Origin: Thermaerobacter sp. FW80
GTDB lineage: Bacteria; Bacillota; Sulfobacillia; Thermaerobacterales; Thermaerobacteraceae
Assembly (NCBI RefSeq): GCF_004634385.1
Contig: NZ_CP037895.1
Span: 1,091,245-1,155,244 of the forward strand
Direction: 5' to 3'
DNA length: 64,000 bases
Shown: one piece after another, positions 1 through 8,494 of the stretch
How positions within the stretch are numbered: the stretch's first letter is position 1
Layout: every line of letters starts with the position of its first letter
The notes under the pieces: generated by a model
What the model was told of the DNA's origin: nothing
Database searches by the model: none
The model's input: the letters and a program-made list of their open reading frames with translations, nothing else
Position numbers and translations under genes: made by a program

Positions 1-395
1 GCCGCGGCGGCCTCCAGGGAGCGGGCGATGTGGAGCCGCAAGGGATCGCGGGGCGGGGTCGCCCATCGCCCTCGCCCCAGCGGGCGGAGGGCCACGGCCA
101 GGGCCATCCCCAGGGGCGCCCCGGCGGTACCGCCCACCGGCGTCGAAGGCGACGGCCCGCCCCCCCTCTCCCGCGACGCGACCGCGCCGGCGACCCCTGG
201 GCCGGGACGCGGGCTGACCGTCGCCTCCGTCGGCCGGTTGGCCTGCCGGGCCATCCAGAGGGGCAGGGCGCCCGCCACGTACCCGCCCAGCAGGATGGCG
301 CTGGGCACCCTCGCCTCCAGGGCCCACCCTGCGGGGTCCCGGCGGCCTTCGGGCTGGTTCGTCCCGCCGTCGGCGACCGGTGCCAAGGTTCCCAC
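1..395 (-). CDS. Partial hypothetical membrane protein, runs off the left edge
   Basis: An open frame without stops continues on the minus strand from just after the mgtE stop codon to the window edge. The best start is the GTG at 395; a later GTG at 308 is possible. It encodes a polar, Gly/Pro-rich N-terminus, then a hydrophobic stretch around VPSAILLGGYVAGALPLWMA (about residues 30-49), an Ala/Gly/Pro linker, and a second hydrophobic stretch around GMALAVALRPL (about residues 97-107) before the edge. I do not recognise the family. Because it follows mgtE in the same direction it could be co-transcribed with it. The C-terminus lies outside the window, so length and identity are open. Confidence 0.4.
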   Translation of the reverse strand, partial: MGTLAPVADGGTNQPEGRRDPAGWALEARVPSAILLGGYVAGALPLWMARQANRPTEATVSPRPGPGVAGAVASRERGGGPSPSTPVGGTAGAPLGMALAVALRPLGRGRWATPPRDPLRLHIARSLEAAA

Positions 396-503
396 CCCGT
401 CGGGGTCGCTCCGCCGCCGGGGCCCGCCTGCCGGGGGGTCCTGCGCATCGGGCGCCGCGGCGGCGGTGGCGGATCGGCTCAGAAGGGGCGGTTGCAGCCC
501 GGC

Positions 504-1853
504 TCAGGGCAGGTGCAACATCACCCGCGCCACGGTGAAGTACAGGAACAGGCCCGTGCCGTCCACCAGGGTGCTGATGAAGGGACCGGACACCACCGCC
601 GGGTCGACCCGCAAGCGGTGCAGGAGCAGGGGCAGGATGGCCGCGACCATGGACGCCCAGACGACGATGAACAGGGCCGTGACCGCCACCACCGGGCCCA
701 GCTGGGGGCCGACCCCCAGGGTGAGGGCGCGGATGTAGGCGGCCACGGCCATGGCGGCCCCCAGCAGGGCGCCCGTCGCCACCTCGCGAGCGAGCACGCG
801 CCCGAGATCGCGGAAGGCGACCTCGCCCACCGCCAGGGCGCGGACCAGGGTCGAGACGGTCTGGCTGCCCGTGTTGCCCCCCGTGCCGATCAGCAGCGGG
901 ATGAAGAAGGTCAGGCCCACCACCCGGGACAGCAGGTCCTCGAAGTGACGGAGCACCGTGCTGGTGTAGGCGCCGGCCACGAACAGCGTCAGCAGCCAGC
1001 CCACGCGCTTGCGGAAGAGCACCGGCACCGGCGTCTTGAAGTACGACTCCGCCAGGGGCACGCTGCCGCCCAGGCGCTGGATGTCCTCCGTCGCCTCGCG
1101 GTGGATCACGTCGATGATGTCGTCGACGGTGATGATGCCCAGGAGCCGGTTCTGGTCGTCCACCACGGGCAGGGCGACGAAGTCGTACCGGGTGAGCAGC
1201 CGTGCCGCCTCCTCGCGCGCCGCGGTGGCGCGCACGGCGATGACGTCCGCCCGGCCCACGTCGGCCAGCGGTGCCCGCGGGTCGGCCAGGATCAGCTCGC
1301 GCAAGGACGCCACGCGCACCAGCCGGCCCCGGGCGTCGACCACGTACACGTAGGAGACCACCTCGGCGTCGTGGCCGACCTTGCGCACGTGGTCCAGGGC
1401 CTGCTGGACCATCCACCCCTCCCGGGCGGCGATGTACTCGATGGTGGCCAGGCTGCCGGCGGTGTCCTCCGGGAACGTCATCAGCGTGTCGATCCGCTCC
1501 CGGTACGCCGGCGGCAGCCACGCCTTGAGGCGCGCCGCCTGCAGGGGGTGCAGGGCCAGCAGCAGGTCGACCACCGTGTCGCTGGACATCGCCTGGAGGA
1601 GCGCCGCCGCCAGGGGCTCGTCCAGGTGGTCGAGAATGCGATATTGCAGCTCGGGCTCGAGGTACTCCAGGGTCTCGGCGGCGAGGGGGGTCGGCATGGC
1701 GCGGACCAGGCGCAGGCGCTCCGCGGGTTCGAGGCGCGCCAGCACCTCCGCCCGGTCGAAGGGCTGCAGCCGGACCAGCCGTTGGAGGGCCGCCCGTTCG
1801 CCCTCGCCCTGGAGGATGGTCGCGATGTCGCGGGCCTGCTCGGCGGCCTGCAC
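504..1853 (-). CDS. mgtE: Magnesium transporter MgtE
   Basis: This is a membrane channel for uptake of Mg2+ (and possibly other divalent ions) gated by cytosolic Mg2+. The 449-residue product has the family's full length and order: an N-terminal helical domain (about 1-130), two CBS domains (about 130-255, with the VVDDQNRLLGIITVDDIIDV strand-turn), a connecting helix, and a C-terminal membrane part with five hydrophobic segments. The segment containing GTGGNTGSQ and the final TGLFLYFTVAR are typical of MgtE pores. The start is a GTG with GAGGGGGG about ten bases upstream. The 5' region is only about 100 bases long and I see no convincing M-box riboswitch in it. Confidence 0.93.
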   Translation of the reverse strand: MQAAEQARDIATILQGEGERAALQRLVRLQPFDRAEVLARLEPAERLRLVRAMPTPLAAETLEYLEPELQYRILDHLDEPLAAALLQAMSSDTVVDLLLALHPLQAARLKAWLPPAYRERIDTLMTFPEDTAGSLATIEYIAAREGWMVQQALDHVRKVGHDAEVVSYVYVVDARGRLVRVASLRELILADPRAPLADVGRADVIAVRATAAREEAARLLTRYDFVALPVVDDQNRLLGIITVDDIIDVIHREATEDIQRLGGSVPLAESYFKTPVPVLFRKRVGWLLTLFVAGAYTSTVLRHFEDLLSRVVGLTFFIPLLIGTGGNTGSQTVSTLVRALAVGEVAFRDLGRVLAREVATGALLGAAMAVAAYIRALTLGVGPQLGPVVAVTALFIVVWASMVAAILPLLLHRLRVDPAVVSGPFISTLVDGTGLFLYFTVARVMLHLP

Positions 1854-1957
1854 GGCTGGATCCCCCCTCGCTGCGGTGCGGTGACGGGGTTGCCGCGTTC
1901 GTCCCGATGGGCCAGCGCGGCGGTGGTCGGATCGGCATCCGGCTCGACGCCTTGCCC

Positions 1958-1963
1958 ATTATA
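1958..1963 (-). promoter_or_regulatory. Candidate -10 element for mgtE
   Basis: A perfect TATAAT on the minus strand lies about 105 bases upstream of the mgtE start, in DNA otherwise almost devoid of A/T. No good TTGACA partner is visible 17 bases further upstream, so the promoter is inferred from the -10 box alone. Confidence 0.35.
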
Positions 1964-2068
1964 GCCGCGGCCCGCGGGGGGTGGAAGGCGGGGTGGGCAC
2001 CGGGGTGGGCCGGGGAGGCCCCATCCCGTTCGATGCCGGAGGTGTGCACCCCGTTCGATGGGGGAGGG

Positions 2069-3052
2069 ATGCCCGTGACCGGTGATCGTCCGCGCGTGTT
2101 CGTCACCCGCCAGGTTCCGGAGGGTGCGCTGGCGCCGCTGGAGGGATGGGCGGAGGTCGAGGTCTGGCCGGAGTTCCTCCCCCCGCCGCGGGAGGAACTG
2201 GCCCGCCGCCTGGCCGCGGTGGACGGGGTGATCACCATGGTCACCGACCGCATCGACGATCGGCTGCTGGCGGCGGCGCCGCGGCTCCGGGTGGTGAGCA
2301 ACTGCGCCGTCGGCTACGACAACGTGGACGTGGCCGCCGCCCGGCGTCGCGGCATCGTGGTTACCCACACGCCCGGCGTCCTCACCGCGGCGACGGCCGA
2401 CCTGACCTTGGCCCTGATCCTGGCCTGCGCCCGCCGTCTGACCCAGGCCGAGGCGGACCTGCGGGCCGGCCGCTGGACCACGTGGCACCCGCTGCAGTGG
2501 CTGGGCCTCGAGCTGGACGGCGCCACCCTGGGCATCGTCGGCCTGGGCCGCATCGGCCGGGCCGTGGCCCGCCGGGCCCGGGCCTTCGGCATGCGGATCG
2601 TCTACTTCAGCCGGCGGCGGGATCCCGCGGCCGAGGCGGAGCTGGGCGCGGCCTTCCGGGAGCTGGACCAGCTGCTGGCCGAGGCGGACGTGGTCAGCCT
2701 GCACGTCCCCCTGACCGCCCAGACCCGGCACCTGCTGGACCGCCATCGCCTGGCGCGCATGAAGCGCGGCGCCATCCTGATCAACACGGCCCGCGGCGAC
2801 GTGGTGGACGAACAGGCCCTGGTGGAGGCGCTGCACAGCGGGCACCTGGGGGCGGCCGGACTGGACGTGTACAGCCGGGAGCCGATCCCTCCCGACCACC
2901 CCCTTCTCCAGGCGCCCAACGTCGTCGCCCTGCCCCACATCGGGAGTGCCACGGAACGGACGCGGTGGCGCATGGCGCGCCTGGCGGCGGAGAACTGCGC
3001 CGCGGTGCTCCAGGGGCGCCGCCCGCCCCACCCGGTGCCGGAGATGCGATGA
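2069..3052 (+). CDS. D-isomer-specific 2-hydroxyacid dehydrogenase (glyoxylate/hydroxypyruvate reductase type)
   Basis: This is a cytosolic NAD(P)H-dependent dehydrogenase that interconverts 2-oxo acids and D-2-hydroxy acids, most similar in layout to glyoxylate reductases. About 327 residues. Visible landmarks are the substrate-binding loop NCAVGYDNVD, the Rossmann fingerprint GLGRIG, the catalytic Arg in INTARGDVVDE, the Glu in DVYSREP and the catalytic His in LPHIGSAT. The frame is open further upstream, but GGGGAGGG (2060-2067) points to a start at ATG 2069 or, with better spacing, GTG 2075. It is divergent from mgtE and stands alone. The exact substrate cannot be read from sequence. Confidence 0.88.
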   Translation: MPVTGDRPRVFVTRQVPEGALAPLEGWAEVEVWPEFLPPPREELARRLAAVDGVITMVTDRIDDRLLAAAPRLRVVSNCAVGYDNVDVAAARRRGIVVTHTPGVLTAATADLTLALILACARRLTQAEADLRAGRWTTWHPLQWLGLELDGATLGIVGLGRIGRAVARRARAFGMRIVYFSRRRDPAAEAELGAAFRELDQLLAEADVVSLHVPLTAQTRHLLDRHRLARMKRGAILINTARGDVVDEQALVEALHSGHLGAAGLDVYSREPIPPDHPLLQAPNVVALPHIGSATERTRWRMARLAAENCAAVLQGRRPPHPVPEMR

Positions 3053-3206
3053 GGCCGCCCGGCGGTGGCAGCGGAGCGCGGCGCCCGGGGAGAACGACCC
3101 GGCGCCCAGGGGAACGACCTGTATAGTTGAAGAGAGAGTGCAGAGAGGCCACGACGGTCAACGGAGGCGACGACGGTCGGGGGGTCCGGCGGGGAGGAGG
3201 CCTTCG

Positions 3207-3485
3207 ATGGGCGGCGTGCTCGACGTCCTGATTCTCATCGGCCGGGTCCTGATCAGCATCGCCGCCATCGCCCTGGGCATCTCGTGGGGCGTGCGCGGCC
3301 AGATGCGCACGGCGCTGGCGGTGTGTGCCGTGCTGCTGGCGCTCAGCATCGTGTGGACGAACCTAGCCGGGTTGCTGATCCCGACGATCCTGCTCTCCTA
3401 CATGGCCGGCGTCCTGATGGAACGCGGCTGGCACCGAGCCGGCCGGCAGCGGCAGGAGGGCGGCGGCCCCAGCCCCGGCGGTTGA
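3207..3485 (+). CDS. Small membrane protein of unknown function
   Basis: A 92-residue product begins at an ATG preceded by GGGGAGGAGG with good spacing. It has three hydrophobic stretches, including LDVLILIGRVLISIAAIAL near the N-terminus, TALAVCAVLLALSIVW, and LLIPTILLSYMAGVL, followed by a short basic, Gly-rich tail. No catalytic or family motif is recognised. A TATAGT hexamer at 3122-3127 upstream could be its -10 element. The gap of about 240 bases to rapZ suggests it is transcribed on its own. Confidence 0.55.
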   Translation: MGGVLDVLILIGRVLISIAAIALGISWGVRGQMRTALAVCAVLLALSIVWTNLAGLLIPTILLSYMAGVLMERGWHRAGRQRQEGGGPSPGG

Positions 3486-3728
3486 CCCGGTTCCCGGACG
3501 AACCGTCGCCCTTCGGCCGGCCGGGTCGCGCCGGGCCGCCGTCCGGTCGGGTCGGGGGGCCGCCCCGCCCGGCGTCGAGGGACGGGGCGCCGGCCGGCGC
3601 AGGAGGAACGTACCTTTTCCCGGCGGCACGGCTGGGCGATACATTGGGGTCGGAGACGGGCGGCGCGCCGGGGCCGGATCTCGTGGGGGCGCCGGCGACG
3701 GCCGGCTCCGTGGGCGGGAGGTGAGGGC

Positions 3729-4796
3729 ATGGAGCGGACGGAAGGCGTGATCCCGTCCGGGGCATCCTGCGGCGCGAGCCAGCCGGGCGGCCCGGCCGAC
3801 GCGGTCCAGGCGGGCGGCCCGGCCGACGCGGCCCAGCAGGGTGGCCCGGCCGACGCCCTCCACCCGGGCGGTTCAGCGGACGGCGATGGGCGGCCCGCCG
3901 GGGATCGGGACCTGGAGCTGGTGGTGGTGACGGGCCTCTCCGGAGCGGGCAAGACCCAGGCGATCCATGCCCTCGAAGACCTGGGCTTCTTCTGCGTCGA
4001 CAACCTGCCGCCCGCGCTGCTGGCCCCCTTCGCGGCGCTGTGCCGCCAGGCGGACAGCCCCGTGCGCCGCGTGGCCGTGGTCATGGACGTGCGCGGCGGC
4101 GACTGGTTCGACCAGGCGGTGGAGGCGCTGCAGGAGCTGGACCGCGCGGGCGTGTTCTACCGCATCGTCTTCCTGGAGGCGTCGGACGAGACGCTGGTCA
4201 AGCGGTTCAAGGAGACGCGCCGGCGCCACCCCCTGGCCCCGCAGGGCCGGCTCCTTGAGGGCATCCGCGCCGAGCGCCAGCGCCTCGGGGCCCTGCGCGG
4301 CCGCGCCCACGTGATCCTGGACACCAGCGAGCTCTCCCCCAAGCAGCTGCGGGAGCGCATCGCCCAGCTGTGGAGCGGGCCCGAGACGCCGCGCCTGATC
4401 GCCCACCTGGTGAGCTTCGGGTTCCGGTACGGGCTGCCGGCCGATGCCGACCTGGTCTTCGACGTGCGGTTCCTGCCCAATCCCCACTACGTGCCGGACC
4501 TGCAGCCGCTGACCGGGCTCGACGACCGGGTGCGGGAGTACGTCCTGCGCTGGCCCAGCGCCCGGCGCCTGCTGCAGCAATTGCAGGAGCTTCTGGACTT
4601 CCTGCTGCCCCAGTACATCAACGAGGGGAAGACCCAGCTGACCGTGGCGGTGGGCTGCACCGGCGGCCAGCACCGGTCGGTGGTGATCACCGAGGCCCTG
4701 GCGGCGCACCTGCGCAACCAGGGCCACCGGGTGCTGGTGGAGCACCGCGACGTCGAGCGCTCCCTGGCGGACCGGGGACGCGGGAAACGAGGATGA
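3729..4796 (+). CDS. rapZ: RNase adapter / nucleotide-binding protein RapZ (YvcJ)
   Basis: RapZ-family P-loop proteins bind nucleotides. In E. coli RapZ controls GlmZ RNA decay and so GlmS synthesis; the Firmicute homologue YvcJ affects competence, and its biochemical role is less clear. The 355-residue product carries the Walker A motif GLSGAGKTQA (about residues 66-75), FFCVDNLPP, and the conserved C-terminal half with FGFRYGLP, DVRFLPNPHY and GCTGGQHRSV. The usual length is about 285, and the excess is an N-terminal extension of some 60 residues built from GGPADA repeats. The start follows GGAGGTGAG. It is three bases upstream of yvcK, as in the standard rapZ-yvcK-whiA operon. Confidence 0.93.
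   Translation: MERTEGVIPSGASCGASQPGGPADAVQAGGPADAAQQGGPADALHPGGSADGDGRPAGDRDLELVVVTGLSGAGKTQAIHALEDLGFFCVDNLPPALLAPFAALCRQADSPVRRVAVVMDVRGGDWFDQAVEALQELDRAGVFYRIVFLEASDETLVKRFKETRRRHPLAPQGRLLEGIRAERQRLGALRGRAHVILDTSELSPKQLRERIAQLWSGPETPRLIAHLVSFGFRYGLPADADLVFDVRFLPNPHYVPDLQPLTGLDDRVREYVLRWPSARRLLQQLQELLDFLLPQYINEGKTQLTVAVGCTGGQHRSVVITEALAAHLRNQGHRVLVEHRDVERSLADRGRGKRG
3786..3893 (+). repeat. 27-bp tandem repeat in the 5' end of rapZ
   Basis: Three full and one partial imperfect copies of a 27-base unit start at 3786, 3813, 3840 and 3867. They encode nine-residue units such as GGPADAVQA, GGPADAAQQ and GGPADALHP. The repeat lies wholly in the non-conserved N-terminal extension, which suggests a recently expanded disordered segment. 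Confidence 0.8.
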
Positions 4797-4799
4797 CGG

Positions 4800-6200
4800 A
4801 TGAAGCTGGCGTACTGGCTCCTGCCGGGCCTGCGCATCAAGCGATGGCTACTGGTCTTCGCCGCCGGGCTGTACCTGGTCGCCCTTGGGGGCGCCATGGC
4901 CGCGGGGGCCGACCTCTGGGCGGCGGCCGAGGGGTGGTTGCGCCGCCAGCTGGTGGCGGCGACGGGCCGGTTCGTCCCCGAGCCGTGGCCGGGGTTGGCG
5001 GTCATGACGGTGGGGGGCGGGCTGGCGCTGGCGGCCATCTATCGACTGCTGCGGGTGGTGGCGGAGCTGCTGACCCCGCCGGGCGGTGCCAACGGCGGCG
5101 CGACGGACCGGCTGGTCCTGCGGCGGCGCCTGGAGCGCGGCCCGCGGGTGGTGGCCATCGGCGGGGGCACGGGCCTGTCGGTGTTGCTGCGCGGGCTCAA
5201 GGAGTACACCGGCAACGTGACCGCCATCGTCACCGTGACCGATGACGGCGGCAGCTCCGGCCGGCTGCGGGGCGAGCTGGGCATCCTGCCCCCCGGGGAC
5301 ATCCGCAACTGCCTGGTCGCCCTGGCCGACGCCGAGCCGCTGATGGCCCGGCTCTTCCAGCACCGCTTCACCCAGGGGACCCTGGCCGGCCACAGCCTGG
5401 GCAACCTGTTCATCGGGGCCCTGGCGGAGCTGCTGGGCGACTTCGAGCAGGCGGTCTACGAGTCCAGCAAGGTGCTGGCGGTGCGGGGGCGGGTGCTGCC
5501 GTCGACCTTGACGCCGGTCACCCTGGTGGCCCGCATGGCCGACGGGCGGGTGGTGCGCGGCGAGACCGCCATCGCCAGCGACCCGGCGGCCATCGACCGG
5601 ATCTGGCTGGACCCGCCCGGCGTGGAGCCGCCGCCGGCGGCCGTCGAGGCCATCGAGGCGGCGGACCTGATCGTCCTCGGGCCGGGCAGCCTGTACACCA
5701 GCATCCTGCCCAACCTGCTGATCCCGGGCATCCGCGACGCGGTGCGCCGGTCGCGGGCGGTCAAGGTGCTGGTGGTCAACGCCATGACCCAGCCGGGGGA
5801 GACCACGGGCTTCACCGCCGCCGACCATGCGCGGGCGCTGATCGAGGCCGTCGGGCCGGGGCTGTTCCACCACGTGCTGGTCAACGTCCAGCAGCCCGCT
5901 CCGGCCCTGCTGCAGCGCTACCGCGAGCAGGGCCAGGAGCCCGTCCGCCTGGACCGGGAGCGGCTGCGCCAGCTGGGGCTGCAGGTGCACACGGCCCAGC
6001 TCCTGGCGGCGGACGACCTGATCCGCCACGATCCCCAGCGCCTGGCCCGCGCGCTCCTGCGGGTGCTGCTGGCCGCCCGGCCCAGGGTCAATCCCCGCCG
6101 GCGGCTGGACTTCTTCCTGCTGAGCGAGCGCCTCTGGCGCGAGGAGACGGCGTCGGACGAACCGGCCCAGGCGGCGCGCGACGTGGCACCGGGGGGATGA
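4800..6200 (+). CDS. yvcK: Gluconeogenesis factor YvcK / CofD-like protein with membrane anchor
   Basis: YvcK (GlmR) binds UDP-sugars and, in Bacillus, is needed for growth on gluconeogenic carbon sources and for correct cell-wall precursor supply through GlmS. The 466-residue product has the CofD/YvcK core starting near residue 115 (VVAIGGGTGLSVLLRGLKEY, TDDGGSSGRLR, LPPGDIRNC, HSLGNLF, GPGSLYTSI). Before that come two hydrophobic segments (about 15-37 and 60-85), making it longer than B. subtilis YvcK (about 320) and probably membrane-tethered. It starts three bases after the rapZ stop. Two exact copies of the dispersed 12-mer GCCGGTTCGTCC fall inside it, in the loop between the hydrophobic segments and in the C-terminal tail. 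Confidence 0.93.
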   Translation: MKLAYWLLPGLRIKRWLLVFAAGLYLVALGGAMAAGADLWAAAEGWLRRQLVAATGRFVPEPWPGLAVMTVGGGLALAAIYRLLRVVAELLTPPGGANGGATDRLVLRRRLERGPRVVAIGGGTGLSVLLRGLKEYTGNVTAIVTVTDDGGSSGRLRGELGILPPGDIRNCLVALADAEPLMARLFQHRFTQGTLAGHSLGNLFIGALAELLGDFEQAVYESSKVLAVRGRVLPSTLTPVTLVARMADGRVVRGETAIASDPAAIDRIWLDPPGVEPPPAAVEAIEAADLIVLGPGSLYTSILPNLLIPGIRDAVRRSRAVKVLVVNAMTQPGETTGFTAADHARALIEAVGPGLFHHVLVNVQQPAPALLQRYREQGQEPVRLDRERLRQLGLQVHTAQLLAADDLIRHDPQRLARALLRVLLAARPRVNPRRRLDFFLLSERLWREETASDEPAQAARDVAPGG

Positions 6201-6207
6201 GGGGTCG

Positions 6208-7308
6208 ATGGACCGGGCCGCGCCCGCTCGGGGGGCGGCGGGGCGGGCGGCGTCCGCGCGCTGGGGGGAGCGGCCGGGGCTGGCCGCGGGGGCTGGGGGG
6301 TCGCCGTTGATCCGGGACACCTTCTCCGGTCGGGTCAAGGACGAGCTGGCGCGACGGTGGCCCGCCGACCAGGGGGCGCTGGGGTGGGAGCTGACGGGCC
6401 TCTGCCTGGGGTGCGGCAGCCCGCTGCCCGGCGGCGGCTGGCGGTGGCGGACGGAGAGCGCGGCCACCGCGCGGCTCCTGGTGCGGCTGGTCCGGGCGCG
6501 GTACGGCGTGGCGCCGCGGCTCGTGGTGGATCGGCGCGGGCGCCTGGGCCGGGGGAACGTGTACGAGCTGTGGCTCGACGTCCTCCCGACCGCGGAGGGA
6601 GCCGATGACCGCGCGGCGGAGGCGGCGCCGTCCGGGGGCCGTGGCGGCCGGGCAGCCCGCCGCGGCCAGGGGGCGGCAGGAGCCGCGGGCGGCGTGGTGC
6701 TGCCCGGACTGCCCGATCCCGGCGCCGGCCAGCGCCCCCGGCGGCGTCAGGATCGCGAGGCCTTCCTGCGGGGCCTGTTCCTCGGGGCGGGCAGCCTGAC
6801 GGGTCCGGGACACGGCTACCACGCGGAGGTGGTCGTCCCTGCGGCGGTCGCGTCCCGGGTGGCCGCCGAGCTGCGGCGGTGGGGCCTGCGCCCCGGCCGG
6901 GCCCGCCGGCGCGGGCGCGTCGGGCTCTATCTCAAGGAGGCGGAGCAGATCGCGGAGCTGTTGGGACGGCTCGGTGCCCATCAGGCGGTGCTCGCCCTGG
7001 AGAACCACCGCGTGGTCAAGGGCGTGCGCAACCGGGTGAACCGCCTGGTCAACGCGGAGACCGCCAATCTGCGCAAGGCGGTGGACGCCGGCCTCCGCCA
7101 GGTGGAGGCGATCCGGCGGCTCGTCGACGCCGTGGGGTGGGAGGGCCTCCCGGCCTCCTTGCGGCCGGTGGCGCGGGCCCGGCTCGAGCACCCGGCGGCC
7201 AGCCTGCGCGACCTCGGCCAGATGCTGGAGCCGCCCCTCAGCAAGTCCGCCGTGGGCCACCGGATCCGGCGCCTGCAGGCGCTGGCGGCCCGGTACGCGG
7301 AGCGGTAA
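6208..7308 (+). CDS. whiA: Sporulation/cell-division regulator WhiA
   Basis: WhiA is a DNA-binding protein that pairs a degenerate LAGLIDADG homing-endonuclease fold with a C-terminal helix-turn-helix. In Gram-positive bacteria it affects sporulation, division and chromosome segregation. The 366-residue product shows FSGRVKDELAR at the start of the conserved region, the LAGLIDADG-like REAFLRGLFLGAGSL, the conserved ENHRVVKGVRNRVNRLVN block, and the helix-turn-helix LSKSAVGHRIRRL near the end. A Gly/Ala/Arg-rich insertion of about 45 residues interrupts the endonuclease-like fold. An N-terminal extension of about 33 residues may not be translated if a TTG at 6307 is used. It follows yvcK closely in the rapZ-yvcK-whiA operon. 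Confidence 0.9.
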   Translation: MDRAAPARGAAGRAASARWGERPGLAAGAGGSPLIRDTFSGRVKDELARRWPADQGALGWELTGLCLGCGSPLPGGGWRWRTESAATARLLVRLVRARYGVAPRLVVDRRGRLGRGNVYELWLDVLPTAEGADDRAAEAAPSGGRGGRAARRGQGAAGAAGGVVLPGLPDPGAGQRPRRRQDREAFLRGLFLGAGSLTGPGHGYHAEVVVPAAVASRVAAELRRWGLRPGRARRRGRVGLYLKEAEQIAELLGRLGAHQAVLALENHRVVKGVRNRVNRLVNAETANLRKAVDAGLRQVEAIRRLVDAVGWEGLPASLRPVARARLEHPAASLRDLGQMLEPPLSKSAVGHRIRRLQALAARYAER

Positions 7309-7391
7309 AATGATGGATGTCCCGCGTGTCCACGGAATCCTGTTGCCCCGGGGAGCGCCGCAGGCGCCGCGGGTGCGCCGGGGGAAGGTGC

Positions 7392-8387
7392 ATGGCTGGC
7401 GAAGGACAGACGTCGGTGACCGTCTCGACGGGGGCGGTCTTCGAACCCATCCGCGACGAGCTGGCCGGGGTCGAGGCGGCGATCCGGCGAGCCCTGGACG
7501 GTCCTGATCCCCACATCGTCGAGCTGGCCACCTACCTGCAACGCGGCGGCGGCAAGCGGCTGCGGCCCGCCCTCTTGCTCCTGGCGGCGCGCAACTTCCA
7601 CTACGACCGGGAGCGGCTGCTCCCCGTGGCGGCGGCCGTGGAGCTCATCCACATGGCGACCCTGGTCCACGACGACATCGTCGACGGGGCCACCGAGCGC
7701 CGGGGCTTGCCGACGGTCAACGTGCGCTGGGGCACGGGGACCGCGGTGCTGACGGGCGACTTCCTGTTCGCGCGCGCCTTCTCCCTGCTCGCCGCCGACG
7801 GCGACAACCGCGTGGTCCGGGTGATGGCCGAGGCGGTCTACGAGATGTCCACCGGGGAGATCGAGCAGCAGGCGCAGCTGTTCGACCCCACCAGCGGGGA
7901 AGAGGGCTACTACCGCCGGATCTACAAGAAGACGGCCCACTTCATCAGCCACTGCTGCCTGATGGGCGCGCTGATGGGCGGTGCCACCGACCGCCAGGTG
8001 GAGGCCCTGCGGCGCTACGGCTACGGGATCGGCATGGGGTTCCAGGTGATCGACGACATCCTGGACCTGACGGGCAACCCCGAGCAGCTGGGCAAGCCGC
8101 GGGGAACCGACCTGCGCAGCGGCGTGTTGACGCTGCCCGTGCTCTTCGCCCTGGATCGGGACCCGCAGCCCTGGCTGCTGGAACGGCTGGCCGCCCGCCG
8201 GGTGGATGACGCCACGGTGGAGCGGGTGCGGGAGTGGGTGGAGGCGACCGGGGGCATCGCCTACGCCCGCCGGCGGGCCGCGGAGTTCGTCCACGGCGCG
8301 CTGGAGGCCCTGGACGAACTGGCCGGCGCCCCCATGGAGCCCTACCTGCGGGCCCTGGGCCGCTTCGTGTTGGAGCGCAGCAGCTGA
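7392..8387 (+). CDS. hepT: Polyprenyl (heptaprenyl-type) diphosphate synthase
   Basis: This trans-prenyltransferase elongates farnesyl diphosphate with isopentenyl diphosphate to make the side chain of menaquinone. The 331-residue product has the first aspartate-rich motif in LVHDDIVDGA, the second in IDDILDLTG, and the GGGKRLRPALL substrate-binding segment near residue 52. The chosen ATG has GGGGGAAGGTG directly upstream; the frame is open for another 25 codons without a good ribosome binding site. A quinone side-chain enzyme fits the respiratory genes elsewhere in the window. Whether the chain is heptaprenyl or another length cannot be read from sequence. Confidence 0.87.
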   Translation: MAGEGQTSVTVSTGAVFEPIRDELAGVEAAIRRALDGPDPHIVELATYLQRGGGKRLRPALLLLAARNFHYDRERLLPVAAAVELIHMATLVHDDIVDGATERRGLPTVNVRWGTGTAVLTGDFLFARAFSLLAADGDNRVVRVMAEAVYEMSTGEIEQQAQLFDPTSGEEGYYRRIYKKTAHFISHCCLMGALMGGATDRQVEALRRYGYGIGMGFQVIDDILDLTGNPEQLGKPRGTDLRSGVLTLPVLFALDRDPQPWLLERLAARRVDDATVERVREWVEATGGIAYARRRAAEFVHGALEALDELAGAPMEPYLRALGRFVLERSS

Positions 8388-8494
8388 CGGCAACGGACGG
8401 CGCGCCGTCGCGGCCGCGGCCGGCGCCGCGCCCGGAGGCCGGGGACCGGGTCGGCGCCCGGGCCGGTGGCCATGGGGGTCGACGGGAGGCGAGC

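Noticed and set aside
1854-1963. M-box magnesium riboswitch before mgtE
   Set aside because: The leader is only about 100 bases and I could not find the conserved M-box loops in it.
30-1964. A 644-codon plus-strand frame antisense to mgtE
   Set aside because: MgtE on the minus strand has every family domain. The plus-strand translation is low-complexity His/Arg/Gly-rich and matches nothing.
3622-3645. Promoter for rapZ around GATACATT
   Set aside because: TACATT is a poor -10 match and there is no acceptable -35 box upstream.
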